64,000 nucleotides of DNA from Mesorhizobium_B sp035998495 (GTDB taxonomy: Bacteria; Pseudomonadota; Alphaproteobacteria; Rhizobiales; Rhizobiaceae), in assembly GCA_035998495.1 (NCBI GenBank), contig DASYHP010000080.1, positions 1 through 64,000 on the forward strand, written 5' to 3'. Both the position numbers and the translations under genes were made by a program. This document shows positions 15,336 to 23,784 of the stretch, piece after piece. The notes under the pieces are model-generated. The model did not search any database and was not told the origin of the DNA. It was given only the letters and a program-made list of their open reading frames with translations. The first letter of the stretch is position 1. The number at the start of each line of letters is the position of its first letter.

Positions 15336-16568
15336 TCAGGGCTTGGCCCGGTTCTCGGGCTTTTGCGGAGGTTCCTGTTCCAGGCGCGTGCCGATGAGCT
15401 TCGGCGCGTCGGCCTCCTCGTCCTTCAGCCCGGCCGCGAAGCTGTAGGCCGAGCGGGATTCGGCTTCGGAAAACAGGCTGTCGCGGAACTTCACGACGTC
15501 GGCGATCACGTCCACCACGCTCACGGGAAGCTTTTTCGGCGCGCCCTCCGCGCCGTCCCGCAGCGAGGGCGCGGCCGTCACGCGCTCGAGCCCCGCCAGC
15601 TTGCGCTCGAGGCCGTCGGCGACGCGCTCCGTGCCGACTTTCACCCGTTCAGCGCCGACCGCCACCTGTTCGGTTCCGACTTTCACCTGGCGCGTGCCGA
15701 CGACCACGGTCTGCGTGCCGGCGACATATTGCTCGCTGCCGATCACCACCGTCTCCGTGCCGTCGGCGACCAGTTCCGTGCCGACCACCACCTGCTCGGC
15801 ACCCGTCTTCACGCGCTCGGTGCCGACCACTTGGGTGTTCGTGGTCCCGGCCGACAGGCCCAGCGCGGTGAGCGCGCTGGTGTTGCCCACGGCCGCGATG
15901 GAGATCGAGGAGCCCGCCGACATCGCGAGCTTGCCGTCCGCCATCCAGGCGGCCGAAATGCCTTCGACGCCGTTCAAGCCGTCCACCAGCGCCTGCTTGA
16001 AGGAGCCGTCGTTGGACTTCAAGCGGAACTCCTGGATGGACCCGTTCACGGTGACGGTGAGCTTGCGGGAATCCACGAACTTGATCTCGGCCGCCGTGCC
16101 GTCGCCCAAGGTCACGGAAAGGCCCGCGCCTGAAAGGATGCCGGCTCCGAGCGTGCTGTTGACGCCCGAGAGCGACTTGGTGCCCTGGACACGCGCTTGG
16201 AGGATGTCGCGCTCCTCGAAAACGTCGCGCGTTTCCACGATGTCGCGCGACACGTAGCGGGTGCGCTCTTCGAGGACGTCGCGGGCGGCGTAGATGTCGC
16301 GGACCTCCTCGACCGCCTCCTCGCGCAGCACGTCGCGGGTTTCGGTGACCGCGCGGGTTTCGAAGCGGTCCACGTCCCGAAAGCGGGTCTCGAAGCGGAA
16401 ACTCGGCTGGAATTTGGAGATGACGCCCGCATCCGCGCCCGACCGAAGCGCGGCGAACCGGCCGGCCAGCGCCGCCAGCCCCTGGCCGGAAGGCGGTGAA
16501 AGAGGCGAGCGCCCGGCCCCGGCCGCCGCGCGCGAAAGAAGCTCCTGCGAAACCGAACCGATCCTCAT
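15336..16568 (-). CDS. Tandem-repeat protein with a flagellin-hook-like core
   Basis: A 410-residue protein without clear signal peptide, ATG 16568, ribosome site AGGAGAG. Residues 57-127 are charged repeats with Val/Ile mostly every six residues (for example VTETRDV, VFEERDI). Residues 130-240 resemble the hook-type domain of flagellins and hook-associated proteins: TVNGSIQEFRL, then DGKLAMSAGSSISI and LGLSAG. Residues 247-330 are twelve exact 7-residue repeats of consensus VVGTEQV. The C-terminal 80 residues are mixed. I know no named family with this order. An extracellular or flagellum-associated fibrous role is inference, as no flagellar genes adjoin it. Confidence 0.8.
   Translation of the reverse strand: MRIGSVSQELLSRAAAGAGRSPLSPPSGQGLAALAGRFAALRSGADAGVISKFQPSFRFETRFRDVDRFETRAVTETRDVLREEAVEEVRDIYAARDVLEERTRYVSRDIVETRDVFEERDILQARVQGTKSLSGVNSTLGAGILSGAGLSVTLGDGTAAEIKFVDSRKLTVTVNGSIQEFRLKSNDGSFKQALVDGLNGVEGISAAWMADGKLAMSAGSSISIAAVGNTSALTALGLSAGTTNTQVVGTERVKTGAEQVVVGTELVADGTETVVIGSEQYVAGTQTVVVGTRQVKVGTEQVAVGAERVKVGTERVADGLERKLAGLERVTAAPSLRDGAEGAPKKLPVSVVDVIADVVKFRDSLFSEAESRSAYSFAAGLKDEEADAPKLIGTRLEQEPPQKPENRAKP
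15579..15830 (-). repeat. Twelve in-frame 21-bp coding repeats
   Basis: The region encoding residues 247-330 of the repeat protein consists of twelve consecutive 21-bp units with no gaps. Each encodes a heptapeptide like VVGTERV, KTGAEQV, VVGTELV, ADGTETV, VIGSEQY or KVGTEQV. Gly is invariant at position 3 and Glu is nearly so at position 5. The nucleotide units differ at several positions, so the array is not freshly duplicated. Confidence 0.9.
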
Positions 16569-16774
16569 CGCGCCCTCTCCTCGACGCCTGCGAGGGGCCA
16601 ATGCGCCCCATGCCGCCGCATCGTGCGCGGCCAGGCGTTGAGGCGACGCCAAGGACGGCGCTCGGATTTGTCTTGAATCGGAACGATCGAGACCCGTTTT
16701 CCCTTCGGCGGGGCGGCAGGTCGCCGCCGCTTTGTCGCGCCGGGATGGCTTGGCGGCCTGATGGCCGCTCGGCG

Positions 16775-18793
16775 TCAGCCGCCGATCTTGCCGCCGCCCC
16801 GCCGGGTGACGGCGAGCACGGCGGGCCGCGGCGGCAGGCGCGCGTCGAAGTCGGGCCAACGCGTGGACGGGTCTTCGTAATAAGACGGGCGGCCGAAACC
16901 CGGCCAGTCCTCGCCGCCGTCGGCCGGGTGCCGCACGGCCAGAAACAGCGTCTCGCCGTCCGGTGTGAAGAAGGGACCCGCGGCCGCCGCGCCGACCGGC
17001 GCGCGGAAGAAGAGCTTTGAGACGCCCCGCGCCGCGCCTTGCCTGTCGAACGCATAGAAGCCGTCCGCGCGGCCGGTGGTTTCCGGCCCTTGGCCGGCGG
17101 TGGCGACCCAGAGCCGGCCGTCCGCGTCCACCGCGCAAGCATCGGGCATGCCGAACCAGCCGTTTTCCGTGGTGGCCGGGGCGAAACTGGCGCCCACCTC
17201 CGCGTCGGACGGGTCACCGCACCGCACCATCACCGCCCAGCGGGCCGTTCTGGAGGCAAAGTCGCCATCGTCCTCCCTGATCTCGATGATGTGGCCGAAG
17301 GCGTTCTCCGCGCGCGGGTTGGCGGGGTCCACCTCCTCCTCCTTGCGCTGAACATTGTTGTTGAGCATGAGATGGACGCGGCCGCCGCGGGCATCGGGTT
17401 GGAAACCGCAGGGACGATCCATTCGGGTCGCGCCGAGCACGTCGCCTGCGATCCGCGCCGAGATCAGGATGTCGGCCTGGCTGTCCCAGCCGTTCGCCTT
17501 CGTCAGCGGGCCTCTGCCATGGACGAGCGGCAGCCAGCGGAGCGTGCCGTCCTCCTCGAACCGGGCGACATAGAGCGTGCCCTTGTCGAGGAGGTTCCTG
17601 TTGGCGGCGCGGCTCTTCGGGTTGAACCTGCCCCGCGTCACGAATTTGTAGGCGTAGTCGTAGCGTTCCGCGTCGCCCATATAGACCACGACGCGGCCAT
17701 CCCTGTTGACGACCATCGCCGCGCCCGCATGGCGCATGCGGCCGAGCGCCGTGCGCTTTTTCGGGTACGAGCCGGGATCGAGCGGGTCCACCTCGACCAC
17801 CCAGCCGAAACGGTTGGGCTCGTTGGGCTCCTCGCGCACGTCGAAGCGCCTGTCGAACCTCGACCAGGCATAGGCGCCCTCCGGCACGCCGTAGCGGTCA
17901 TGGCTCATGCCTTCGAGATAGCCCTCGGCGAGCACGCCGTCGAAATAAAGGCTGAACCGCCCCTCGGCGATCAACCAGGTGTGCCAAGGCGTGATCCCGC
18001 CGCCGGCGGCGTTGAGGACGCCTCTCACCCGCCGGCCGGTTCGGTTGGCGGAGGTCCGCATCCGCTTGCGGCCGGCGGCGGGGCCGGCGATCCTCACCGG
18101 CGTCGTGGCGGTAATGCGTCGGTTGTAGCGGCTATCGGGCACGGCGCGCCATTTGCCGTTCTCCCGGATGATCTCGATAACCGTGCCGCCATGGGCGGCC
18201 ATCTCGACGCCCACGCGAGTCTTGTCGGCCGCCACCACTTCGAGTTCCGCCGCCAGTTCTTCGGGGTCTTTCCTGCTGCGACCCTCCACCACCTGGACGA
18301 TGCCGGGAAACATCAGGTGCTCGCGGGTGTCCCGGTGGTTGACGACCAGCAGGCCGCGGTCGGGGGAGCCTTCGAGGGGGATGAATCCGACGAAGTCATT
18401 GTCATAACCGAACTGTTTTTCCTGCGCTTCGCGCGTCTGCCGCGTCGGATCGAAGGCCGGCGCGTCGGAAAAGACCGGGTCGCCCCAGCGGATCAGCACG
18501 TCGGCGTCATGGCCTTGAGCGACATGGTGGCGCTCGTCCACACCGGCCTTGGCCTCCTTGAAGGGGAAGGCCGACGCGGCGCCTTGCGCACGGACCTCGG
18601 TCGCCGCGGCGGCAGAACCGCGCGGCGCGATGGCGGCGACGGCTGCGGCCAGCGAGCCCATCAGGACATCGCGTCGCGCCAGCCGTGCGGCGGCCACCTC
18701 GCCCATTGTGGGATTTCGGCTCGGGCTGCGTCCTTCGCCCATCTTCGCTTCCGAAGGGCTGGCTCGGGACGGGGTGCGCGTGGACTGGGTCAT
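16775..18793 (-). CDS. phoX: PhoX-family alkaline phosphatase (Tat-exported)
   Basis: A 672-residue protein of the PhoX/DUF839 family, Ca/Fe-dependent phosphatases of the periplasm. A twin-arginine signal (ARRDVLMGSLAAAVAA) lies at about 40-60. The propeller repeats include SHDRYGVPEGAYAWSRFDR, GRMRHAGAAMVV and NGWFGMPDACAVDADGRLWVATAGQ. ATG 18793 (MTQSTRT) is preferred to 18838, although neither has a strong ribosome site. No Pho box was obvious. Phosphate-scavenging function is family knowledge. PhoX-like proteins without phosphatase activity also exist. Confidence 0.88.
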   Translation of the reverse strand: MTQSTRTPSRASPSEAKMGEGRSPSRNPTMGEVAAARLARRDVLMGSLAAAVAAIAPRGSAAAATEVRAQGAASAFPFKEAKAGVDERHHVAQGHDADVLIRWGDPVFSDAPAFDPTRQTREAQEKQFGYDNDFVGFIPLEGSPDRGLLVVNHRDTREHLMFPGIVQVVEGRSRKDPEELAAELEVVAADKTRVGVEMAAHGGTVIEIIRENGKWRAVPDSRYNRRITATTPVRIAGPAAGRKRMRTSANRTGRRVRGVLNAAGGGITPWHTWLIAEGRFSLYFDGVLAEGYLEGMSHDRYGVPEGAYAWSRFDRRFDVREEPNEPNRFGWVVEVDPLDPGSYPKKRTALGRMRHAGAAMVVNRDGRVVVYMGDAERYDYAYKFVTRGRFNPKSRAANRNLLDKGTLYVARFEEDGTLRWLPLVHGRGPLTKANGWDSQADILISARIAGDVLGATRMDRPCGFQPDARGGRVHLMLNNNVQRKEEEVDPANPRAENAFGHIIEIREDDGDFASRTARWAVMVRCGDPSDAEVGASFAPATTENGWFGMPDACAVDADGRLWVATAGQGPETTGRADGFYAFDRQGAARGVSKLFFRAPVGAAAAGPFFTPDGETLFLAVRHPADGGEDWPGFGRPSYYEDPSTRWPDFDARLPPRPAVLAVTRRGGGKIGG

Positions 18794-18894
18794 GCGGAGC
18801 GTTTCGGTTGAGGAAGGGCCAGCCCCGGCTAGGCGCATGCTGTGGCAGGGCCGTGGCAGGCTTCATCCAGCGGTGGCGGGCCTTCCCCTAGGGC

Positions 18895-18914
18895 GCAACG
18901 TCTCGGGATCATGC
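18895..18914. repeat. Partial copy of the GATCATGC repeat
   Basis: GCAACGTCTCGGGATCATGC matches the right half of the palindrome at 6420-6462 at 19 of 20 positions. It lies between phoX and the CDF gene, one base from the CDF stop codon. Confidence 0.65.
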
Positions 18915-18915
18915 C

Positions 18916-19824
18916 TTAGGCGAACGGCACGGCGGTCGCACCGCGCGGCAGCTTGGCTTCAGCGTCCGGCTCCACATGGATGACCACTCGGACGCCGGGG
19001 ATCTCGGCCCTCAGTGCGTCCTCGATGCGGTCGCAGATCTCGTGCGCGGCGCCCACGCTCATGTCGCGGTCCACCACGAGGTGGAACTCGATGAAGGTGG
19101 CGCGGCCGGCGACGCGGGTGCGCAAGTCGTGAACCTCCAAGGCCCCGCCGGCATGGGCCGAGATGATGTCGCGGATACGGAAATTCTCCTGCGGTTCGAC
19201 GCCGGCGTCCATCAGGCCCTGGACGGAGGCGTTCACGAGCCGCCAGCCCTGCCACAGGATGTTGACGCCCACGAGCAGAGCGAGCAGTGGGTCGAGAACC
19301 GCCAGGCCCGTGGCGCGGGCGGCCAATAGGCCCGCGATCACGCCCGCCGAGGTCGCGACGTCGGTGAGGATGTGCCTGCCGTCGGCCACCAGCGCCGGCG
19401 AGCGGGCTTTTGCGCCCGCGCGAATGAGCACGGCCGCCCAAAGCGCGTTGAGCGCGGCGGCGAAGCCGTTCACGGCCAGGCCGATATCGAGCCGCTGGAC
19501 CGGCTGGGGCTCCCGCAGCGCCCCGAAGGCCGACTGTGCGATGAGCAGCGCCGCGACGATGATGAGCGCGCCTTCGAGCACGGCCGAAAAATACTCGGCC
19601 TTGTGGTGGCCGAAGGGGTGCCCGGCATCGGCCGGCAGGTGGGACACGCGGATGGCGACGAACGCGACGGCCGCCGCCAGCACGTTGACGATGGATTCGA
19701 GCGCGTCCGACAACAGCGCCACCGAGCCCGTCAAGCGCCAGGCCGCGAATTTGAGCGCCATGACGCCGAGCGCGATCACGATCGACCACAGCGCCAGACG
19801 GGCGACGGTTTCCTTGGAGGTCAT
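18916..19824 (-). CDS. Cation diffusion facilitator transporter
   Basis: A 302-residue inner-membrane metal/proton antiporter. It has six transmembrane helices in the first 205 residues, with metal-site sequences LLSDALESIVN (TM2) and DGRHILTDVATS (TM5) and the HPFGHHKAEYFSA loop. A cytosolic C-terminal CTD (about 210-290) carries HDLRTRVAGRATFIEFHLVVD. The TM5 HxxxD site is present. TM2 has E/N where Zn transporters have H/D, so the metal could be Fe, Mn or Zn. No regulator is adjacent. Confidence 0.92.
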   Translation of the reverse strand: MTSKETVARLALWSIVIALGVMALKFAAWRLTGSVALLSDALESIVNVLAAAVAFVAIRVSHLPADAGHPFGHHKAEYFSAVLEGALIIVAALLIAQSAFGALREPQPVQRLDIGLAVNGFAAALNALWAAVLIRAGAKARSPALVADGRHILTDVATSAGVIAGLLAARATGLAVLDPLLALLVGVNILWQGWRLVNASVQGLMDAGVEPQENFRIRDIISAHAGGALEVHDLRTRVAGRATFIEFHLVVDRDMSVGAAHEICDRIEDALRAEIPGVRVVIHVEPDAEAKLPRGATAVPFA

Positions 19825-19831
19825 GGAGCTA

Positions 19832-20020
19832 TCTTCTCCCCGTTTACGGGGAGAAGATGCCGACAGGCAGATGAGGGGCGGCGCGGACGCGCCAGAGCTT
19901 GACGCTGCCCCTCATCCGTCGCTTCGGGACACCGCTGCGCGACGGCGATCGACACCCCTGTGTCGATCGCTGCTCGTCGCTCTGACCCCGCAAGCAGGGA
20001 AAAGGGGAAGCAGCGCTCAT
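19832..20020. repeat. Intergenic palindromic element, CTTCTCCCC type
   Basis: CTTCTCCCCGTTTACGGGGAGAAG forms a hairpin, followed by ATGCCGACAGGCAGATGAGGGGC and later the inverse CCCCTCATCCG. It ends near GAAAAGGGGAAG. This mosaic layout is typical of rhizobial intergenic repeats. A related element is at 31773-31894. It separates the CDF gene from trpE(G). Confidence 0.7.
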
Positions 20021-20022
20021 CC

Positions 20023-22212
20023 TCACGCCGCCCGCTCCCTGGCGCGGCGGGGCAGGTGCGCCACCACGTTCTCGATCATCCGCATGCCGGCCTCGCCGCC
20101 GAGCGACATGATCGATTCGGGATGGAACTGCACGGCCGCCACCCTTTCCCGCCGGTGCTCGAAGGCCATGACGATCCCGTCCTCGGTCTCGGCCGTGACC
20201 ACGAAGTCATCGGGCAGGCGCGAGGGGTCGGCGAAGACCGAATGATAGCGGCCCACCGTCACCTCGCGCGGCAGGCCTGAGAAGATCACGCCCGGCCGCG
20301 AGATGGTGATGCGCGACGGCTTGCCGTGCATGGGCACATGCAGTTGCCGCAAGCTTCCGCCATAGGCTTCCGCCAGCGCCTGGAGCCCGAGGCACACGCC
20401 GAAAATGGGAAGCTGCCGCTTCCGCGCCCGATCGATCGTGCCCTTGCAGTCGAAATCCTTGGGCAAGCCGGGGCCGGGCGACAGCACCACCAGGTCCGGC
20501 TCGATCCGCTCGAAGGTCTCGTCCGGCACGGGCGCGCGGACCGTTGAAACCTCCGCACCCGTCTGCCGGAAATAGTTGGCCAGCGTGTGGACGAAGGAGT
20601 CCTCGTGGTCCACCAGCAGGATCTTGACGCCCTCGCCGACGCGGGCCGGCACGCGCTCCGGCCCGGCCTGGTTGCCTGCCCTTGCATCGCGGATGGCGGC
20701 CAGCATGGCCGAGGCCTTGAGTTCGGTCTCGGCCTCCTCCTCGTCGGGCACGGAGTCGAAGAGAAGGGTGGCGCCGGCGCGTACGGCAGCCACCCCGTCC
20801 TGGATGCGGATGGTGCGCAATGTCAGGCCCGTGTTCAGGTCGCCGTTGAAATGCAGCATGCCGACCGCGCCGCCATACCAGGCGCGCGGGCTCTTCTCAT
20901 GCGCCTCGATGAAGCGCATGGCCCAGAGTTTTGGCGCGCCCGTGACGGTCACCGCCCAGGCATGGCTCAGGAACGCGTCGAGCGCGTCCATGTCGGGCCT
21001 CAGCCGGCCCTCGATGTGGTCCACCGTGTGGATGAGGCGTGAATACATCTCGATCTGGCGGCGGCCGATCACCCGGACCGAGCCCGGCTCGCAGACGCGG
21101 CTCTTGTCGTTGCGGTCCACGTCCGAGCACATGGTCAGCTCGGACTCGTCCTTTTTTGAGTTGAGCAGCTTCAGGATCTGCTCGGAATCGCCGATGGCGT
21201 CCGCGCCGCGCTTGATGGTGCCCGAGATCGGGCAGGTCTCCACGCGACGGCCGTTCACGCGCACGAACATCTCGGGCGAGGCGCCGACCAGAAACTCGTT
21301 CTCGCCCAGGTTGATGAAGAAGGAATAGGGCGAAGGGTTGATGCTTTTCAGCCGCCGGGAAATCTCCGACGGCCTCGCGTCGCACCGCTCGTAGAAGGTC
21401 TGGCCCGGCACCACCTCGAACAGGTCGCCGCGGCGAAAGCTTTCCATGGCTTGCCTCACGAGCGCGGCGTATTCGCCGGGCGCGTGGTCGCCGCGCGGAG
21501 GGATCTTTTCGGTGGCGCGGAAGGGGGCGGGCGCCTCTTCGCGAAGCACGCCTTCAGTGGAGCATCCTCCGCAGGAGAACTCGTAGCGGTCCACGAAAGC
21601 CTTCGCGGCGTAGTGATCGACCACCAGGATCTCGTCGGGCAAATAGAGCACGAGGTCGCGCTGGCTCTCGGGGCGCGCGAGCTTGTGCTTTATGGGGTCG
21701 AACTGAAAGGCGAGGTCGTAGCCGAAGGCGCCATAGAGGCCGAGATTGGGGTCGTCGCCCGTGCGGAACAGTTTGACGACCGCCCGCAGCACGGAGAACA
21801 CGGACGGCGCGCGGGAGCGCTCCTCCTCCGTCACGACCTTCTGGGGGGCGGAGACCTCCAGCCGGACCAGCCGCGCGCTCTTTTCCACGACCGAAACCTC
21901 GGGCAGCGCCTCGACGGTCTCGAGCAGCAGCGGCAGGATCGCCTCGCCGCGACGGTTATAGGCCTCGAGCCGCATGTCGCGCCCCTTGGCGACGATGCCG
22001 AGCGGCGGGTCGATCACGGCCGTGTCCCAGCGCGTGTAGCGGCCGGGATACTCGTAGTTCGAGGAGAAGACCGCGCCGCGGCGGGCGTCGAGCCCATCGA
22101 TGTAAGCGTCGATCGCGCCCGCGTAAGGTCGGTCGCTCCGCCGGCGGGCGATCGTCACGCCGCCCGCCGTCTGGAAGCGGTCCGCGCCGTCGCCCGAGTG
22201 ATCCACGCTCAT
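20023..22212 (-). CDS. trpE: Fused anthranilate synthase TrpE(G)
   Basis: A 729-residue fusion of both anthranilate synthase subunits, which converts chorismate and glutamine to anthranilate. The TrpE part (1-510) has FEVVPGQTFYERC, CPISGTIKRG, SELTMCSDVDRNDKSRVCEPGSV and the AWAVTVTGAPK block. The TrpG glutaminase (about 520-729) has Cys607 in FGVCLGLQAL and His697/Glu699 in VQFHPES. Fusion and length match Sinorhizobium TrpE(G). ATG 22212 (MSVDHSGD) follows the trpL attenuator. The frame continuing upstream to 22344 runs through the attenuator and is not translated. Confidence 0.97.
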   Translation of the reverse strand: MSVDHSGDGADRFQTAGGVTIARRRSDRPYAGAIDAYIDGLDARRGAVFSSNYEYPGRYTRWDTAVIDPPLGIVAKGRDMRLEAYNRRGEAILPLLLETVEALPEVSVVEKSARLVRLEVSAPQKVVTEEERSRAPSVFSVLRAVVKLFRTGDDPNLGLYGAFGYDLAFQFDPIKHKLARPESQRDLVLYLPDEILVVDHYAAKAFVDRYEFSCGGCSTEGVLREEAPAPFRATEKIPPRGDHAPGEYAALVRQAMESFRRGDLFEVVPGQTFYERCDARPSEISRRLKSINPSPYSFFINLGENEFLVGASPEMFVRVNGRRVETCPISGTIKRGADAIGDSEQILKLLNSKKDESELTMCSDVDRNDKSRVCEPGSVRVIGRRQIEMYSRLIHTVDHIEGRLRPDMDALDAFLSHAWAVTVTGAPKLWAMRFIEAHEKSPRAWYGGAVGMLHFNGDLNTGLTLRTIRIQDGVAAVRAGATLLFDSVPDEEEAETELKASAMLAAIRDARAGNQAGPERVPARVGEGVKILLVDHEDSFVHTLANYFRQTGAEVSTVRAPVPDETFERIEPDLVVLSPGPGLPKDFDCKGTIDRARKRQLPIFGVCLGLQALAEAYGGSLRQLHVPMHGKPSRITISRPGVIFSGLPREVTVGRYHSVFADPSRLPDDFVVTAETEDGIVMAFEHRRERVAAVQFHPESIMSLGGEAGMRMIENVVAHLPRRARERAA

Positions 22213-22258
22213 GTCCGTTCTCCCTCGCCGCCGCTTTCGGCCGGGAGGCGAAATGAAA

Positions 22259-22286
22259 ATGGCCGCCCGGTTTTCCCTGCGGCCAT
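22259..22286 (-). terminator. trp attenuator terminator
   Basis: On the minus strand ATGGCCGC (22286-22279) pairs with GCGGCCAT (22266-22259) and is followed by TTTCATTTC. It lies between trpL and trpE(G). Upstream GAGCGGCC just after the trpL stop can pair with the first arm (GGCCGC) as an antiterminator. This is a classical attenuation arrangement. Confidence 0.8.
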
Positions 22287-22325
22287 CCTGTTGTTCCCAC
22301 GCGCGCAAGCGCCGGCCGGCCGCTC

Positions 22326-22373
22326 TTAAGAGGCCCGCCACCACTCGGTTCGGATGCTGCGCATCGTGCTCAT
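22326..22373 (-). CDS. trpL: trp leader peptide TrpL
   Basis: A 15-codon leader MSTMRSIRTEWWRAS with tandem Trp codons at positions 11-12. Ribosome stalling there when Trp-tRNA is scarce would favour the antiterminator and allow trpE(G) transcription. The -10 box ends seven bases before the ATG, so the transcript probably starts at or next to the A of the ATG and is leaderless, as reported for the Sinorhizobium trpL RNA. A second ATG at codon 4 is possible as an internal start. Confidence 0.88.
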   Translation of the reverse strand: MSTMRSIRTEWWRAS

Positions 22374-22380
22374 GGGGTGA

Positions 22381-22409
22381 AGCATAGCGGGGGCATATGC
22401 CCTTCGCAA
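22381..22409 (-). promoter_or_regulatory. trpL promoter
   Basis: On the minus strand TTGCGA (22409-22404), a 17-base spacer and TATGCT (22386-22381). The spacer holds a perfect 12-bp palindrome GGGCATATGCCC (22391-22402), a possible operator. The predicted start point coincides with the trpL ATG. Confidence 0.75.
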
Positions 22410-22422
22410 TCGTTTTGAGGTC

Positions 22423-23739
22423 TCAAACCCGCCGCACCTCCAGCACGAGCCCGCTCTCCGGCTGAGCTGGAATGCGCGAACGGCGCACGAGCAAATCCTG
22501 CGCCGGCACCGAAAACGCCGCCTCGCGGCAGAGCAGCCGCACCGCCTCCTTGATGAGTTTGTGGCTGACCATCTCGCCGGGGCAGCGGTGCGACACGGCC
22601 GCGTCGCCCCCGCCATGCGGCACGTAGTCGAAGCCCTGGTCGCGCCAGCTCATGCCGCGCTCGGGGCCTGTGCTCGGCTCGAACCGGAAGGGTTGGGGGA
22701 AGCGCCTGGCGTCGTGGTTGGTGGATTCGAGGTCGAGCAGCACCCAGGCGCCTTGCGCGAAGCGGTGGCCGCGCCACTCGAACGCTTTGGTCACGCGGCC
22801 GCCGATCATGGGCAGAAAGGGAAAGAAACGCCGGACTTCCTCGGCGAACGCATCGAGCATGTCCTCCTCGCCGCGCGAAAAGCGCTCGCGCCATTCCGGG
22901 TGGAGGTGCAGCGCGAGCGCCGCCCACATCATGAAGCGCCCCACCGCGACCGTGGGGCGCAGAAGGTTGATGACCTCCACCGTGGCGACCTCGGGCGGCA
23001 GCAGTTCTCCATCGAGGTCGCGATGCGTGAGCACGGCGCGGATCGGCGCGTCGGCAGGCAGGGCCGAGAGGTTCCTTCGCAGCGCCGCCAGCCGGCGCTT
23101 GAGCCAGCGTTCCGTATGCCGCCTTCGCCAAAGCGCCGCCCAGGCGCGCGGGCCGATCCGGGCGGCGTTGTCGCTCATCGAGAACAGCGCCCAGCCCAGC
23201 CGCCGCGTTTCCCTGGGTTCGAGGTCGAGCCCGGACCAGCGCACGACCGCGGCGGCGACCACCTGGCTCGCCTCGTGAAGGAAGGTGATGCGGCCTTTCC
23301 GTTCCCATTCCGGCAGCGCCTTGCCCCACTCGTCCCGAAAGGCACGCACGAGCGCCGCCACCTGGGCCTCGTCCATCAGGATGTTCAGAAATATCGCCTT
23401 GCGGTGGTGGTGAGCCTCCCCGTCCAACCACTGCACACTGCCCTTGTCCTGAAGCAGGCGGAGCGTGATCTGGGGCAGCGCGCCTTTGCGCGTGAACTTG
23501 TCCGCCGCGTCGTAGAACATGCGGGCGGCGTCCTCGCCGAAGACGAACACCGCCTTGGCGAGCCCGATGCGGGTCTCGAAGATGTCCGCGCCGTGCTTCT
23601 CGAAGCGATGCCGCGCGAAATCGTAGCCTTCGCGCAGGAGCGCGAGGCTGCCGTCGAACTCCGCGCGCGGCGGGCGCGGCGCGGGCGAGGGCGGCAGGAG
23701 CGGGTCGGGCTGGCTCATGCCGCGTGAACAGACAGACAT
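22423..23739 (-). CDS. Cytochrome P450, CYP152-type fatty acid peroxygenase
   Basis: A 438-residue P450. Heme thiolate Cys386 lies in GGGDAAVSHRCPGE. The I-helix lacks the usual acid-Thr pair and instead has INLLRPTVAVG with Arg261-Pro262, the carboxylate-binding arginine of CYP152 peroxygenases. SVQWLDGEAHHHRKAIF is also characteristic. Such enzymes use H2O2, not a redox partner, to hydroxylate or decarboxylate fatty acids, which agrees with no ferredoxin gene nearby. Start uncertain: ATG 23739, or ATG 23718 giving MSQPDPLL. The alpha versus beta hydroxylation preference cannot be read. Confidence 0.9.
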   Translation of the reverse strand: MSVCSRGMSQPDPLLPPSPAPRPPRAEFDGSLALLREGYDFARHRFEKHGADIFETRIGLAKAVFVFGEDAARMFYDAADKFTRKGALPQITLRLLQDKGSVQWLDGEAHHHRKAIFLNILMDEAQVAALVRAFRDEWGKALPEWERKGRITFLHEASQVVAAAVVRWSGLDLEPRETRRLGWALFSMSDNAARIGPRAWAALWRRRHTERWLKRRLAALRRNLSALPADAPIRAVLTHRDLDGELLPPEVATVEVINLLRPTVAVGRFMMWAALALHLHPEWRERFSRGEEDMLDAFAEEVRRFFPFLPMIGGRVTKAFEWRGHRFAQGAWVLLDLESTNHDARRFPQPFRFEPSTGPERGMSWRDQGFDYVPHGGGDAAVSHRCPGEMVSHKLIKEAVRLLCREAAFSVPAQDLLVRRSRIPAQPESGLVLEVRRV

Positions 23740-23784
23740 GGAGAGGGTTCCACCGAGGCGGTTCGGCCCGCCGGGGCGGGCGGG

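Noticed and set aside
15579..15830. Regular 21-bp repeats considered as a CRISPR array
   Set aside because: No spacers, units are contiguous and in frame with a protein, and no cas genes nearby.
17039..18811. 590-codon plus-strand frame opposite phoX
   Set aside because: phoX on the other strand has a Tat signal and family motifs; this frame has none.
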